Source: Diphasiastrum complanatum (Eukaryota > Streptophyta > Lycopodiopsida > Lycopodiales > Lycopodiaceae). From it: 64,000 nt of DNA. This document shows, piece by piece, positions 48,751 through 60,849 of the stretch. The notes below the pieces were generated by a model. That model was not told the DNA's origin. It was given only the letters and a program-made list of their open reading frames with translations, and did no database searches. Position numbers and translations under genes: made by a program. The stretch spans positions 16,722,394-16,786,393 of the forward strand of contig CM055094.1 of NCBI GenBank assembly GCA_029204225.1. The letters are read 5' to 3'. Every line of letters starts with the position of its first letter. Within the stretch, counting starts at the first letter, position 1.

Positions 48751-49716
48751 CCTTGGTGTGCATTCCTCGCAAGAGAAACATCTCGATGCCCTTTGCCAGA
48801 TCTGGGGCCATACAATTTCTTGAGATGGTATCGCCGCTGATCCTGAAAAGATCAAAGTCTTCTTGAAATGCCCCTACTCGGCATAGTAAAAGAAATTTAC
48901 ATCTTTCTAGGCCACACATGTTATTATTGAATTTTTATAACACATTATGCCGATAAAGCGCGGTTAGTATATCAAATTGTTACCGACTCGAGGTGGACAG
49001 AAGACAGGACTAAAGCCTTTGAAGATCTTAAACAGGCTTTACTTACAGCACCCATTCTTCGTGTGCCCTATATACTAAGGAATTTCATGTGCATACGGAC
49101 GCTAGTAAGTATGCTATTGGTGCTGTTTTAACGCAACCCGAAGAATATGGAAAAAAATTGCCAATCCGTTTTTTGAGCCGTCAGCTTGTTCCAGCTGAGG
49201 TTAACTATTCTACAACAGATTGAAAAGCACTAACAATGGTCTATGATGTTCAATAGTTTCGACATTATTTGCTAGGACAGTTTTTTGTTTTCTATATCAA
49301 CCATCATGCTCTTTTTTACCTATTGAATAAACCTTGCAAAACTAGACGAATTGCACGATAGTTGTTGATTCTTTTAGAATTCAACTTTTGAGTTGTTATT
49401 TGAAAGGGATCACAACATTTTTTGGCTGATCATCTTTCACGATTACTTAATGCTGAAGCATCTGATGAGCCAATAAATGATGAATTGACAGATGCATGTC
49501 TATTTTATATAGATGTGACTCTGTTATGGGAAGATGATATCACTAGATATCTAGCCACTGGGGAGATCGATCCTCAGTTGACCAAACTGCAAAAAATCAA
49601 ACTTATTATGCCAATCTTTACAATATCATCTTATTGTGAGACAACTATATAAGTTAGGTGTTGATGGTATTACACGTCGTTGTGCCCATGAGTCTGAAGT
49701 CTGACAGATTATTGCC

Positions 49717-50600
49717 TTGACACATGAGGGTATTGGGGGTGGACATTTCTCCTCTGATACTACTGCTAGGGCAATTCTTCTGGCTGGATTTTGGTGGCCA
49801 ACCCTTTTCAAAGACACTTACGCTTATGTAAAAGTTTGTGACATTTGCCAACGCGAAAAGAATACCAAAAAAGCTGATCACAATCTCCTTACTCCAATAC
49901 TTGAAAGCGAAGCTTTTCACAAATGGGATATTGATTTTGTTGGACCTATTAGTCCAGCAGCACGTGGCACGCAATCACGATATATCTTGATTGCCACCGA
50001 TCATGCAACAAAGTGGATAGAGGCTAGAGCAACACGCAAAGCCGACCAAAGTCTGTAGCACGCTTCCTTTATGAAAACATCATCACTAGATTTGGTTGTC
50101 CAATAGAGCTTGTCAGTGGCCGAGGTTCTCACTTCCTTAATGAAGTAATCAACAGTTTACTGACTCATTACTTCGTTATCCATCGAAAGAGTACCTTGTA
50201 CTATAATAGATGCAATGGACTAGCTGAGTCTACAAATAAAACAATTTGTAAAATCTTAACCAAGATAGTAGAAACTAGTTGATCAGACTGGGAAACGAAG
50301 TTATTCTTTGCAATCTGGGCCTATTGTACAACACCAAAGCGAGCCACGGATTGGAAAACACCTTTGAGGCTGTTATGCCAGTGGAATGTTTGATTTCATT
50401 CTTACGCATCACTTTGTGGAAGAACAAGGATGGCATCCTCCTCGAAGCCATCAAATCCAAGGAATTAGGAGCTGCTTGTGCCTACTTCACCAGGTACACA
50501 TTTATGTGCAAGGCACATCTATTGCGGATTCCACTCCAGATTTTTGCCATGCTTGTCGAATCCTATAAAGCCCAGCATAAGATGTATAATTGGGCCGAAT
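49717..50600 (+). pseudogene. gypsy integrase remnant
   Basis: The zinc-binding segment (HEGIGGGHFSSDTTARAIL, VKVCDICQREKNTKKAD) is followed by the catalytic core start WDIDFVGPISPAARGTQSRY and a later IELVSGRGSHFLNEVINSLL segment near 50105. It ends near 50600 without a chromodomain. Confidence 0.85.
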
Positions 50601-50639
50601 TTAAACCAAGCAGTTGATCCATGCCCTCCAAAAGAGAGC

Positions 50640-52557
50640 CCTAGTCACATTATTGGGTTATATCTTTTTTGATCTTGCTCTAAGTCAGTCTTCATGTGAC
50701 TTGAAGCTTATGTTGCTTCCAAGAGATGTTGCTGCTAGCCGACGCTGTACCCTATCCATAGCTTCAGCCACATCTTCCCCACATGTTGCTGTAGCTCATG
50801 AGCATCGCATCAAGAAGAGGCATGACCGGTCATCACCACCAACCTCTCAACTTGTTGATACCACACCACCACCGAAGAAGCAAAGGATGAAGATGACCAC
50901 CAGCAAACCGGCTCCTAAATTCGACACAAAATCCGATCACCCACCGCCATCTACGACAAATCAGCTGGCTGCAAGAAAATAGAAGAAGAACATGGCTAGG
51001 TACGAAGATATTCCATCTCCCAGTGAAGACAATGGAGATGAAAAAGAAGGCAACCTCCAACCGAGACACACCCGTCGTACACAAATCTCACCTGCTGCCT
51101 CCTCACCTCAGCACCAAATCATGGACACCCAGCTCCCAATGCAATCACTGCACCAAACTCTGAAGGAGTTATTCTTTCATAATTGAATGAAGAACCATTC
51201 GCATCTTTAAAACCATAAGGAAGTGGGACGGAAGCCTTAACCACCTTGTTATCCAGCCAAATTACTATCCCTTTAGACAATGTGCTGGAAAACTAAAGAT
51301 GCACCCAAAGAATCTTCCTTGAGCAAAGATAGTGATGATGACCAGTTTTTAATGCCATCCACCCATAGGCAACAGTTTCAGGGGAGGGAGAAAGAGAGCA
51401 ACTTGCAACTACACGAGCAGAAGACACAATTGCAACTGATCCCACTCATGAAGACACAAAAGAAGGGATAAGAGAAGCTGAACCTGATCAAGTACTGCAA
51501 GTAATAGTGGAAGTTCAAGAAAGCCCATGGCCGAAGAGAAAGTTGAAGACCCCTCTATACGACTTCATCAATGTAGACGCTCTTGAATAGAGTCAATAAA
51601 GGCAATCTTGTAGAAGAGGAGGTGGAGACAGTTCCAGAGGCAGTTGCACCAGTCTCATCACTAACTTCCACCACTACCACCACCATTGTTGATATCACAC
51701 CCGTTACCGTCTCTCTTATCTCTGTTGCTACCATCGCTACCAGCTTCGTTAATACTAATAAAAATACACAACTGACTGTTCCATTATTGTCTCGTTCCAC
51801 AGTTTCTCAGTTTTTCTTTCCTATTTACCATCGTTTCCTGACTGAGTTCCCCGTCCTTCTAGCCTATGACAACTTGTCCAAAAGAGCCAAAGAATCCTTG
51901 AAGTGGCATGTTGAGACCTCTTACCACCTTCATTGGATGGTAGACCAGCTAGCGCAACAGACAAATGAGCTCAGAACGGCAAAGCATGACCAATAGTTAA
52001 GAGACACAGAGTTGTTGACAATTATGGAAGAGTTGCAGAGTGAAAGGGCCAAGATATTGGAAGAGCAGAACCAGTTTTAAAATCAGCTCCAGTCTCTCCA
52101 AGAGGTGCAAGACTAGTTCGAGCGCCAGTTAGATCTCATAACTCAGGAAAATAAGAGAGTAACTGACGTGATGACAATAGTCAAGCAACCAATCAGGCCA
52201 GAGGATATAAAAGTTCTAGTTTTGTCTTCAGGAGCAGCAATAAAAATGGAAAAGTATATCTCTTTAATCCAGAAACACAAAGCCCTGAAGAAGAACCATC
52301 AAGTTTTAGAAGACGAAAGCAACAAAAAGCTGTCAGCACTCAAAGAGAGCGTTGACAAGATCCATGAGGAACTTCTCTTGTCAAAGCAACAAATGGACCT
52401 CTTATGGAATACGACCTATAGACTAGATGTAGGCATATTAGTGCAAAAAAAAGACGACCATTATGATGATGATGGAGCTCCTAAGCAAAGCCGATCCATC
52501 AACCAACAAGGTGCTAGTTTTGGCATGCCATATCAAGGTTCCACAACTATTGTATGA
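50640..52557 (+). mobile_element. gypsy ORF1-like region, copy 3
   Basis: A basic, proline-rich part (50640-51190; STTNQLAARK, DIPSPSEDNGDEKEGNLQPR) is followed by a T/V/S-rich part (51583-51800) and a segment FPIYHRFLTEFPVLLAYDNL. A long coiled coil follows (52010-52557; LIQKHKALKKNHQVLEDESN). Position and composition match the C-terminal half of the ORF1-like proteins at 38685 and 43879, though the sequence is quite diverged. It starts the second tandem gypsy unit. No LTR lies between it and the integrase before it. Confidence 0.6.
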
Positions 52558-53039
52558 TTGATTCTGAACAAAACCATGCTATACAGAACTCATATGTCAA
52601 CCATGGTATAGGAACATTGCTTCAGATAGACATTAATTATTAGTGAGAGATTTCCAATGTTTTTACAAGGTATTAGGGCAGATCCGTGCCAATCTAACTC
52701 TTTCGTAAAAACTATGTATCTTACGCATATCCATGTTGTCTAAGACTATTTTCTTGGAGTCCCTACTGTTAGGTTTTTGACAAGGATTTCTTTAAGGATC
52801 GTTTAAGTTTGCTCTTCAGTAGCATGTGGGCATATTCCTTTTCTATTGCTCTCACATTCTTGGTGCTGCTTGTTTGATAGTGCAATCCGAATTCCACAGA
52901 GGACTATCCACCAGAGATGGTCTCTCCATCTACCAAACATGCTCAATTCAATAGATATTTTTAGGATGAAGTCCCAAGTCCATGAGCCCTCAACCAACCC
53001 ATTTGACAAATAGAAACCCATGCATTTTGAGGCTCCATA
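52558..53039. other. link between ORF1-like region and gag
   Basis: No open coding part is clear. It is probably decayed element sequence, because the gag region begins right after it. Confidence 0.4.
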
Positions 53040-55001
53040 TGATCGCCCACACTTTCACGCTGCCGAATCATCACATGCATGAGCACACTTAAATGGGGCT
53101 TTTGCAAATAATGTTCTGCGTACTGAAAAATGTACTCCCAAGTTAGATTTACCTAAGTACGACGACAACACTGACCCTCAAAGATCTCTTCAAGTCTTTG
53201 AGAATGCATGTGATGTCTATGGCGAGACATCACCAGAAGCCATGGTCCAGCTCTTCTTGATGACCATGATTGATCGAGCACGAGAATGGATTTTTAACCT
53301 TGATCGTGAAGATAAACGAGACAAGTCACTCTTGACGGAGGCATTCATCAAATGATTCAAGCCCTTTCGTTTGATCGAAAGTCCTTTTGTCAAGCTGAGT
53401 AACATCAAAATGACAAAAGATGAAAAAGTACGTGACTACAGAACGATTTAAAAGATTAAAAAGTCAGGTACATGAACAGCCAACTGAATCTATGCTCATC
53501 ATTTGGTTCCTTGTTGGACTCCCACGATGGATAAGACATGAACTTCGCTCCAATGATGAATACACATCATTGAAATAAGCCATGTCTGATGCCATTAGAG
53601 AAGAAGACGAGGGATCAAATGTCAATGAGCCACGTGAACGGAGAGCACATCGTGTTGTCCAGGAAGCTCGACCAAATGAGGAAACAAGAGAACAATTATG
53701 AAAAACACAAATGGAGTTGCTTAACCCCTAACAAGATCCTTCCAGCACGTCATATATTATCAAAACCTGTTAGAGTTCTTACCCGAGCACAACGCCAACA
53801 CCAAGAACAATAGCAACACATTGACAAATCATCTAACCATCAGGGAAGCCCCTTGACAGCTTCCACTTTACCCAAAGATTACCCAGACTCAAGTGGAACA
53901 AAGGCAGCACAATGAATTTAGAGATGAGTTTTTGCAAGAGGAAGAAAATATGGAAGGTTTGTTATCCACTCATATCCCCGAAAGAGAGCAATCCCTACAA
54001 TGACTTGAGGTATTCTCTGAACTCCTGCAAGCTCAAATCACCACACCATTCCATAGTGCGATAAAATATTTCACATGGCTTCAACGTTATATCCATCGTA
54101 GTTTTCAGCTGCCTACTATTCTTGACGAATAGCAAAAACTAGAAGAGATTCCTGAAATTCCTCAGATTCCTATGAATATGATGAATATAGGTGTTGTTAA
54201 GGGGACTAGCATCACCTTGCCTATGACCTATAAGGACTATTCCCTAGTGTCCACTATTCTTGATAGTGGATCAGGCGTCAATATAATGGCTTTGTCATTG
54301 GCAAAGTTATGGGGATTCCATACCCTCGATCAGCCACGCTACAAACTTTGCATGGCTGATCATCGAGTCACAGACCCTGCAGGACATATATCAAATATCA
54401 ATGTTCGCATTGCAGGTGTCAAATTTGTAATTGATTGCATAATTCTATATTTACCAGATGATGCAAACACTTATAAACTCCTTCTTGGTACCCTCTGGCT
54501 ACAAATGGCAGGTGTTGTCCAAGATTGGAAGAGAAGTAAGATAACCTTCGAAAATAACGAAAAATGAGTCACGGTTGACTCGACTGGACATATAAAGCCC
54601 ACCAAGGTTTACGATGATTGGTCATCAACAACTTATGACGAATCAGATAGTGTCCCAATCCAACCCCACGGACACTATACGAGATCCACAGATATTATAA
54701 ATTGGGGTCAAGCACTAGCCACTATTGACTGTGCTGATTCCAACAGATGTTGTATCAAAATTGCTGTAGAGGATGTGTATATTCTACCATCTTCTACAGA
54801 CATTGATACACCCATCATTCCACTTATGATGATTGACCATATTCCCATAGCTTGGTGTCCAGGAGAACCTAGCGTCTCTACTGCCCATGTTTCGGAAAAA
54901 GGTATTCTTTCCATGGATGATGTTGAAATGACAAATGAACATGTACTCCTTTATCTAGATGCCCAAAGTTATCCGCCAAAATCAATTCCACAAGAGAACA
55001 A
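53040..55001 (+). mobile_element. Ty3/gypsy gag-protease, second tandem unit, left of insertion
   Basis: Gag core at 53110-53460 (KLDLPKYDDNTDPQRSLQVF, LMTMIDRAREWIFNLDREDK). Protease at 54172-54567 (GTSITLPMTYKDYSLVSTIL, DSGSGVNIMALSLAKLWGFH, LLGTLWLQMAGVVQDWKRSK). Link region to 55001. A copia element then interrupts it, and the unit resumes at 61347. It belongs to the family of the pol at 47120-50600. It is broken, with several interruptions. Confidence 0.85.
54172..54567 (+). pseudogene. gypsy aspartic protease frame
   Basis: 131 open codons with the active-site region ILDSGSGVNIMALSLAKLWG and the downstream DANTYKLLLGTLWLQMAG. Retroviral-type proteases act as dimers to cut the Gag-Pol polyprotein. 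Confidence 0.85.
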
Positions 55002-55792
55002 TGTTGAAATGGAAAAATAATCCATCTTGACTTTAGGTTTGCTACAAATATTGTACCATGCAAGTATGTTGTTCATAAATGCAAAATGCCAAGTTTGGCC
55101 TAGATAGAACTCGAGCTACATGGATATGTCATATCTAGATTGATGAGTACAACTTGCATATAGTTTGTAGACATGGATTTAGCAAAATTATGCTTGTAGA
55201 AACTCGTGGCAATTCACATGCATTAATTGTAAGTGATCCATAGTGACATGCAAGGCATGCACAAAGTGTAGTGGACACATGCATGATGATTTGTACATTT
55301 CTAGTTAGAACTAGCACACTTGGAAAAAGTTGGTAGAGTTTCATGCATGAGAAGTGACAAATGTCACATATACTCTAGTTGTCACTTTAGATGCCATTTA
55401 ATGATGGATGGATGTGGTTCTACCTTGAGCTACCTCAAACTCCATAAATATGTGTAGCTCTCCTCATATTTTTTGATGAAGAACCAAAGCTTTGTAGCTA
55501 TCTCATGCCATTTTGGATCCACACAATTTTTGCTTGTTATTTCTCTATCTTTCTCTCTCTAACTCGTGTTGAAACTAATGCTAATACACTGGTATTTTGT
55601 ATTTTTGCTCATTATTGATTCATTGCTATCATATTCTGATGCTTAGCATGCTAGATTGTGGTTAACCATAACTTCTATACTAGATCTTGCTAATCAATCT
55701 AGAATCAAGTTACTGTGCTAATCATAAAGCTTAATTAGATCTATCATACTTGTGGATCTTCCCCACACGTGTGAATTCTGAAAATTTTGTCA
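55002..55792 (+). repeat. copia 5' LTR (about 791 bp)
   Basis: It begins TGTTGAAATGGAAAAATAAT and ends AATTTTGTCA before TGGTATCAAAGCC. It has AT-rich promoter-like sequence near 55440. Confidence 0.88.
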
Positions 55793-55805
55793 TGGTATCA
55801 AAGCC
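55793..55805 (+). promoter_or_regulatory. copia primer-binding site (tRNA-iMet type)
   Basis: TGGTATCAAAGCC directly follows the 5' LTR, as in the other copia elements of this window. Confidence 0.85.
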
Positions 55806-56437
55806 AAATTGAGCTTTGCATGCTAACATCTCTGATTATACAAGAAATTGAGAGCTAAATCAAGCAAAAAAGTAGTTTTACACTTTTTCTCACCTTTCTC
55901 TGAAGTGTGTTTGGATCAAATCGGATTGAAACTGAATTTTCAGCCCTGAAAAGTGGTAGTACCAAATTCTAGAATTTTGCACATGTGAAAATCAGAGATT
56001 TTCAGTCCCTTCTATCTCCTTGCTTGTAGATCCAAAGATAGTGATGTTATAGCTTGATGAAAGCTTATGATTTGTACTTGCCATAAAAATTGAAACCAAA
56101 TCAATCTGATGTGTCTATCAAGAGTTATAAGCTCTTAAAGAGGATAGGGATAAGTCCAAAATCTGAGTGACAGCATTTTGATTTGATTCAACCTTGCTTT
56201 GTTCTGAATCCATTGTTTTGAGCATCCTACACAAGAAACTGAAGATAAAGACTAAGTTTGAAGTAATTGAACAACCTTTGAGCCTTCTGAGTGTCAATGG
56301 TGTTTTCTTTTGAAGCATTTCACACGTGCCAAAAGTAGAATTCAAACTAGCCAAAGTGTCTCAATCCACTTTGAGTGTCTGATCTAGATAATCTTGTCTT
56401 GTGGAATATTTGAGATCCTTCTCAAATACAGTTGCAA

Positions 56438-56630
56438 GTGTTTCAAGATGGGTCGGATGGAAGGCCCGAAATCGCCAGCGTCCCGAGCGCGCAGGTGCCC
56501 GAAGGCCCGCCACAAGTGGCGCGCGCTTGCAGTCCTCGACAGGCGCCGCGGCATCGGCGGGGTCATCGCAACCCCGCTTTTGTCCCGCCAAGCCTGCCCA
56601 CGCTGACCAGCGCCCCGCGTTGAGCGGCGG
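56438..56630 (-). repeat. 28S D2 fragment, inverted arm
   Basis: Its reverse complement equals 57374-57558 except for about two differences, and it runs about eight bases further into 28S (TCTTGAAACAC, with one change). Confidence 0.93.
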
Positions 56631-56901
56631 CCCCCCTCACACTCTCGCCCCCTCTGCGGGCGCCGAAGGAGTGCAGTTGGCCGTCCGCGACGCGTCGATC
56701 CGGCGCCAGCGGTCGGCCGAAATACAGAGTGCGCGTGGGAGCGGCTCCCTAGAAGCCGCGGCCAGGTGGTCCGTCCCTCTCGGGGCGGAGTCTCCCGTCG
56801 GTCGGAGCCGCGTGCTCCCAGCGCCAACGCAGCGGCTCGGCGCACGGTCCGTGTCCCGGGGCCTCCGCGGTCCTGGAACCCGGCCTTGTGCCCCAAGGTT
56901 G
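56631..56901 (+). other. ITS2 spacer (probable)
   Basis: GC-rich sequence directly ahead of the 28S start, with a GGTGGTCCGTCC segment resembling the conserved ITS2 helix III region. 5.8S is not present. The left limit is set by the inverted arm. Confidence 0.7.
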
Positions 56902-57243
56902 GACCTCAGATCAGGCAAGGCTACCCGCTGAGTTTAAGCATATCACTAAGCGGAGGAGAAGAAACTAACCAGGATTTCCCTAGTAACGGCGAGCGAACCG
57001 GAAAGTGCCCAGCTTGAGAATCGCGCGGCATTGCCGTGCGAATTGTAGTCTGGAGAAGCGTCCTCTGCAACGGATCGGGCCCAAGTTCCCTGGAATGGGA
57101 CGTCGGAGAGGGTGAGAGCCCCGTCGAGCTCGGACTCTGTTGCTCCACGAGGCGCTGTCTGCGAGTCGGGCTGTTTGGGAATGCAGCCCTAAGCGGGTGG
57201 TAAATTCCATCCAAGGCTAAATACGGGCAAGAGACCGATAGCG

Positions 57244-57289
<46 letters not shown>

Positions 57290-57373
57290 TAAAAAGTGCT
57301 TGAAATTGCTGGGAGGGAAGCGAATGGAGGCTGCGGGTGCGCCCCGGTTGGATGCGGAACGGCGAGAGCTGGT

Positions 57374-57558
57374 CCGCCGCTCAACGCGGGGCGCTGGTCA
57401 GCGTGGGCAGGCTTGGCGGGACAAAAGCGGGGTTGCGATGACCCCGCCGATGCCGCGGCGCCTGTCGGGGACTGCAAGCGCGCACCACTTGTGGCGGGCC
57501 TTCGGGCACCTGCGCGCTCGGGACGCTGGCGATTTCGGGCCTTCCATCCGACCCGTCT
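57374..57558 (+). repeat. 28S D2 fragment, direct arm
   Basis: CCGCCGCTCAACGCGGGGCG to TCCGACCCGTCT. It continues the upstream 28S without a break and is the partner of the inverted arm at 56438-56630. Confidence 0.93.
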
Positions 57559-57584
57559 ATTTTGATACTCCATGATGTTATGGA

Positions 57585-58330
57585 CATTGTGCTTGGTGTT
57601 GAGGAGGAGCCTCAAGCACAGGCTGAAATTCCTAAGTATAGGAAGAGAGCTAGAATTTACATTTCATTAAGATGAATGTATCTAATGAAATTTTGAGAGC
57701 TTTGGGATGCACTTAAGTCCATCTATGAAGCAAAGAATACTTCTAGAATACTCACTCTTAGGAATCAGATTTTCTAAAGTTTCCAAAGAAGTGAAGAGAG
57801 TGCATCAAACTATGTTCTGAGAGTTAAAGATTTACATAGAGAGCTTTCCTATGTTGGTGTTACTATTAACCAAGATGAGCTAGTTCAAGTCATTTTAAAT
57901 GGCTTGAAAGATGACTATGATAATCTTGTTCAGTCTTTTGCCATTAAGGAGGGGTTGCCTAATCTAGAAACTCTCCAAGGAATTCTTATTTATGAAGAAT
58001 CTAGGCAAAGTTATAAACTGTCCAGGATGAACAAACTCGAGCATGGTGGAAGTGACAAAGCCCTCTTTGTCAAAGACAAGCATAAAGGAAGGAGTAAGAA
58101 CCAGTTCTCTCAGGCATCCAACAAAGATAAAGCCAAAGATCGAGACAAAGATGGTGAAGAGGATGATACATCTCATCCTTCTACTTCAAAGACCAAGAAG
58201 AAGAAAGTGAAGTGTTTCTTATGTGGCAAGAAGGGACATTATGTCTCTAATTGCTTTAGGAAGAAAAACCAACTCAAACAAGCTAATCTCTCCAAAGAGA
58301 TTGAAGAAGATTCTGTTGCTCTATTGAGGC
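57585..58330 (+). pseudogene. copia gag remnant with zinc knuckle
   Basis: LWDALKSIYEAKNTSRILTL-type UBN2 Gag sequence, NGLKDDYDNLVQSFAIKEGL, a lysine-rich hinge, and a CCHC knuckle (CFLCGKKGHYVSNC) at about 58214-58255. It is closely related to the gag of the young copia at 30445-34310 (shared SFAI...LP and CGKKGHY patterns). Confidence 0.85.
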
Positions 58331-58389
58331 TTGTGCTATTGCAAAATCACATAGAAAGCCATATCATAAGTCTTTTATCAAGACTACTC

Positions 58390-59060
58390 ATCCTTTGGAG
58401 CTTACACACTCGGATGTACATTTTTTCTCTTCTAGAAGTATTGGTGGTGCAACATGTTTTGTCACCTTTATTGATGACTTTACTAGATATACTTTGTTGT
58501 ATCTACTTTCTTCAAAAGCTATGGTATTTGATTACTTCCTAATCTTCAAAGCTTATGTTGGGAAACAATTTTCTTTCAAAGTTAAAGCTTTAGATGTGAT
58601 GGAGGAGGTGAATACATCTCTAACGAGTTTCATGAATACTGTGAAGGTGAAGGAATAAAGAGAGAGTTTTCTTGTGCTTATTCTCCATCTCAAAATGGAG
58701 TTGCTGAGAGGAAAAATAGATCTTTATGTGAATGTGCTAAGGAAATTCATGCTGAAGCTTCTTTGCCTATTGAATATTGGGGTGAAGCTATAAATTGTGC
58801 AAACTATTTGTGCAACAGATTACTCACAATGCACTTGCTGGAAAATCGCCTTTTGAAGTCTTGTTTAAGAAGAAACCTAAGGTAGATCACCTTAGAGTTT
58901 TTGGTTGTGCTTGCTTTGTTCATGTGCCCTTGGAAACAAGGAAAAGAGATGATCCTAATTCTATTAAAGGGATCATGGTTGGATATGCATACAACAAGAA
59001 AGCTTACAGAATCTATGTTCCCTCTACCTCAACTACAATTGAGAGTAGGGATGTTATATT
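58390..59060 (+). pseudogene. copia integrase remnant
   Basis: LELTHSDVHFFSS and CFVTFIDDFTRYTLLYLLSS mark the core. HLRVFGCACFVHVPLETRKR and IYVPSTSTTIESRDVIFHED mark the C-terminal part. Confidence 0.85.
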
Positions 59061-59319
59061 TCATGAGGATCAAAAATACATTCTTGAGGAGGTCGAGTTC
59101 AAAGATTCTCACAAAGATACTCCAATCATCACCCTTGAAGACTATCATGGAGAGATGGGGCTGAGAACTGAGGAGGAGTCACCTCGAATCTTTTCACCAA
59201 GGAGACCTCAAAGAGAAAGATCCGAGCCTAGGAGGCTTACTTATGAAGATAGAGGCAAGCAAGTGGAAATAAACTCCACTAATTGTTCTTATTTTATCTC
59301 ACATGAGGAGCCAAAGGAT

Positions 59320-60080
59320 GTATATGATGCACTCAACTTGAAGGAATGGTACCTTGCCATGAAGGAGGAATATGATGCTTTGATGGCCAACAAGACATGG
59401 GAGCTTGTGGATCTTCCATCCAACAAGCACACCATTGGTTGCAAGTGGGTTTTTTGAGTCAAGTATAATCAAGACGGCGCAATCAACGAGTACAAGGCTA
59501 GACTTTGTGCTAAAGGTTTTGCTCAAGTTTATGGACTTGATTATGAGAAGACTTTTTCTCCAATTGCAAAGATGGTATCAATTAGAATCATAATTTCTAT
59601 TGCTTGTTTTTTCAATTGGCAAGTTCTTCAACTAGATGTCTCTAATGCATTTCTAAATGGATATCTAGAAGAAGAGATTCATATGGATCTGCCTATTGGG
59701 TTCATTCATGACAAAGACAAAGTTTGCTTGCTCTTCAAAAGTCTATATGGACTAAAGCAAGCTCCAAGGTCATGGTATTCTCGACTTAACACCTTTCTTG
59801 AGTCACTAGGATTTAATCTTAGTAACTATGATCCTTCCTTATATGTCAAGTTTTTTGATAAAGATATTGTCATCCTTCTTTTTTATGTTGATGATATCAT
59901 TCTGACAGGAAGTTGTATTGAGTTAGTTGAGGAAACCAAGATTGCACTTGGAAAAGAGTTCAAGATGCAAGATCTTGGAAAAATTCACTACATTCTAGGA
60001 TTAGAGATTGACTTTCTTAAAGATAAAGCTTTCGTACGTCAATCCAAGTATGCTCTTTCAAAAAGTTCAATATGTTAGAT
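59320..60080 (+). pseudogene. copia reverse transcriptase remnant
   Basis: The entry motif LMANKTWELVDLPSNKHTIG lies near 59380. 59572-60078 is open for 168 codons with LDVSNAFLNGYLEEEIHM, LYGLKQAPRSWYSRLN, the catalytic YVDDIILTG, and GKIHYILGLEI. Confidence 0.88.
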
Positions 60081-60800
60081 TGTAAGAGTATAGAAACTCC
60101 TATGGAGCAAAATGTAAAAGACCCTAACAAAGGTAATGAAAGATTCTTCATGGACATTTTTAGGAGTCTTATAGGCTCCTTAATTTGGCTCACAATAACT
60201 AGACCTGACATAAGCTTTAGTGTTCATAAGTTGAGCCAGGCTATGCAAAATCCTTCTGTTTATCATTGGAAAATGGCCAAGAGAGTGCTTAGATATATAT
60301 CTTCAACTTTCGATTATGGTTTATTGTATAAAAGTGAAGATCTTTCTATTGTTGGTTATTCTGACTCGAATTTTGCAAGTGATAGAGCAAATCGAAAATC
60401 TACAAGTGCTTATGTCATATATCTTGGAGGAAACTTGATATCTTGGCTTTCCAAAAAGCAAAATACTGTATCACTCTCATCATGTGAAGCTGAGTACAAG
60501 GCACTCACTACAACAACAAAGGAAGTGCTTTGGATCAAGAGGTTACCAGTGGAGCTAAAGATAATCATGGAAGACGATCTACCTATGATCATGTGTGACA
60601 ACATTTCAGCCCAAGCCCTTGCCAACAACCTGATATTCCATGCAAGGAGCAAGCATATCAAAGTTGCACATCACTTCGTGAGAGAAAGTTCATTGGAGGG
60701 GAAATCTACTTGGAGCACATCGACACATCATCTTATATTGCTGATATGCTCACCAAACCTTTGAGCAAAAGTTCCTTCATCAAGCATAGAGCCAATCTTG
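60072..60800 (+). pseudogene. copia RNase H remnant
   Basis: GSLIWLTITRPDISFSVHKL, YSDSNFASDRANRKSTSAYV, SLSSCEAEYKALTTTTKEVL and CDNISAQALANNLIFHARSK lie in order, ending shortly before the purine tract at 60841. Confidence 0.88.
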
Positions 60801-60849
60801 GAGTAGTACCAAGATCCACGTTCAAGTCAATATAGATTGTTTTTAGGAG

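Larger units (their letters stand above)
47120..50600 (+). mobile_element. Ty3/gypsy pol fossil, first tandem unit
   Basis: In order: aspartic protease (about 47140-47560; GSGVNIIALSLAKGWGISTL, LLGAPWLAMAGVIQDWKK), link region (to 48130), RT (48160-48960; KGVPPDVAVQTIPLQNGAIP, KKNGKLRICVDLKKLN, FGLCNAPSTFERVM), RNase H (48960-49430), integrase zinc-binding part (49720-49870; CDICQRE) and core (49915-50400; KWDIDFVGPISPAARG, ATDHATKWIEARA). The order RT-RH-IN identifies Ty3/gypsy. No chromodomain is seen, and it resembles the Tat side of the family. It is broken in more than ten places. Confidence 0.88.
56438..57558 (+). rRNA. rDNA block: inverted 28S piece, ITS2, 28S 5' part
   Basis: A GC-rich island in AT-rich surroundings. 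From 56902 it matches the start of plant 28S rRNA (CTACCCGCTGAGTTTAAGCA, AGTAACGGCGAGCGAACCGG, GAATTGTAGTCTGGAGAAGC, CGATAGCGAACAAGTACCGC) and runs through domain D2 to ATCCGACCCGTCT at 57558. 56631-56901 lies where ITS2 should be. 56438-56630 is the D2 end again but in reverse orientation, the inverted partner of 57374-57558. The rRNA is a fragment and not functional. The block sits in the copia leader/gag region. Confidence 0.92.

Noticed and set aside
56384-57615. Several GC-rich open frames of 60-176 codons on both strands
   Set aside because: They lie in ITS2/28S rDNA sequence. High GC lowers stop frequency, so the open frames have no coding meaning.
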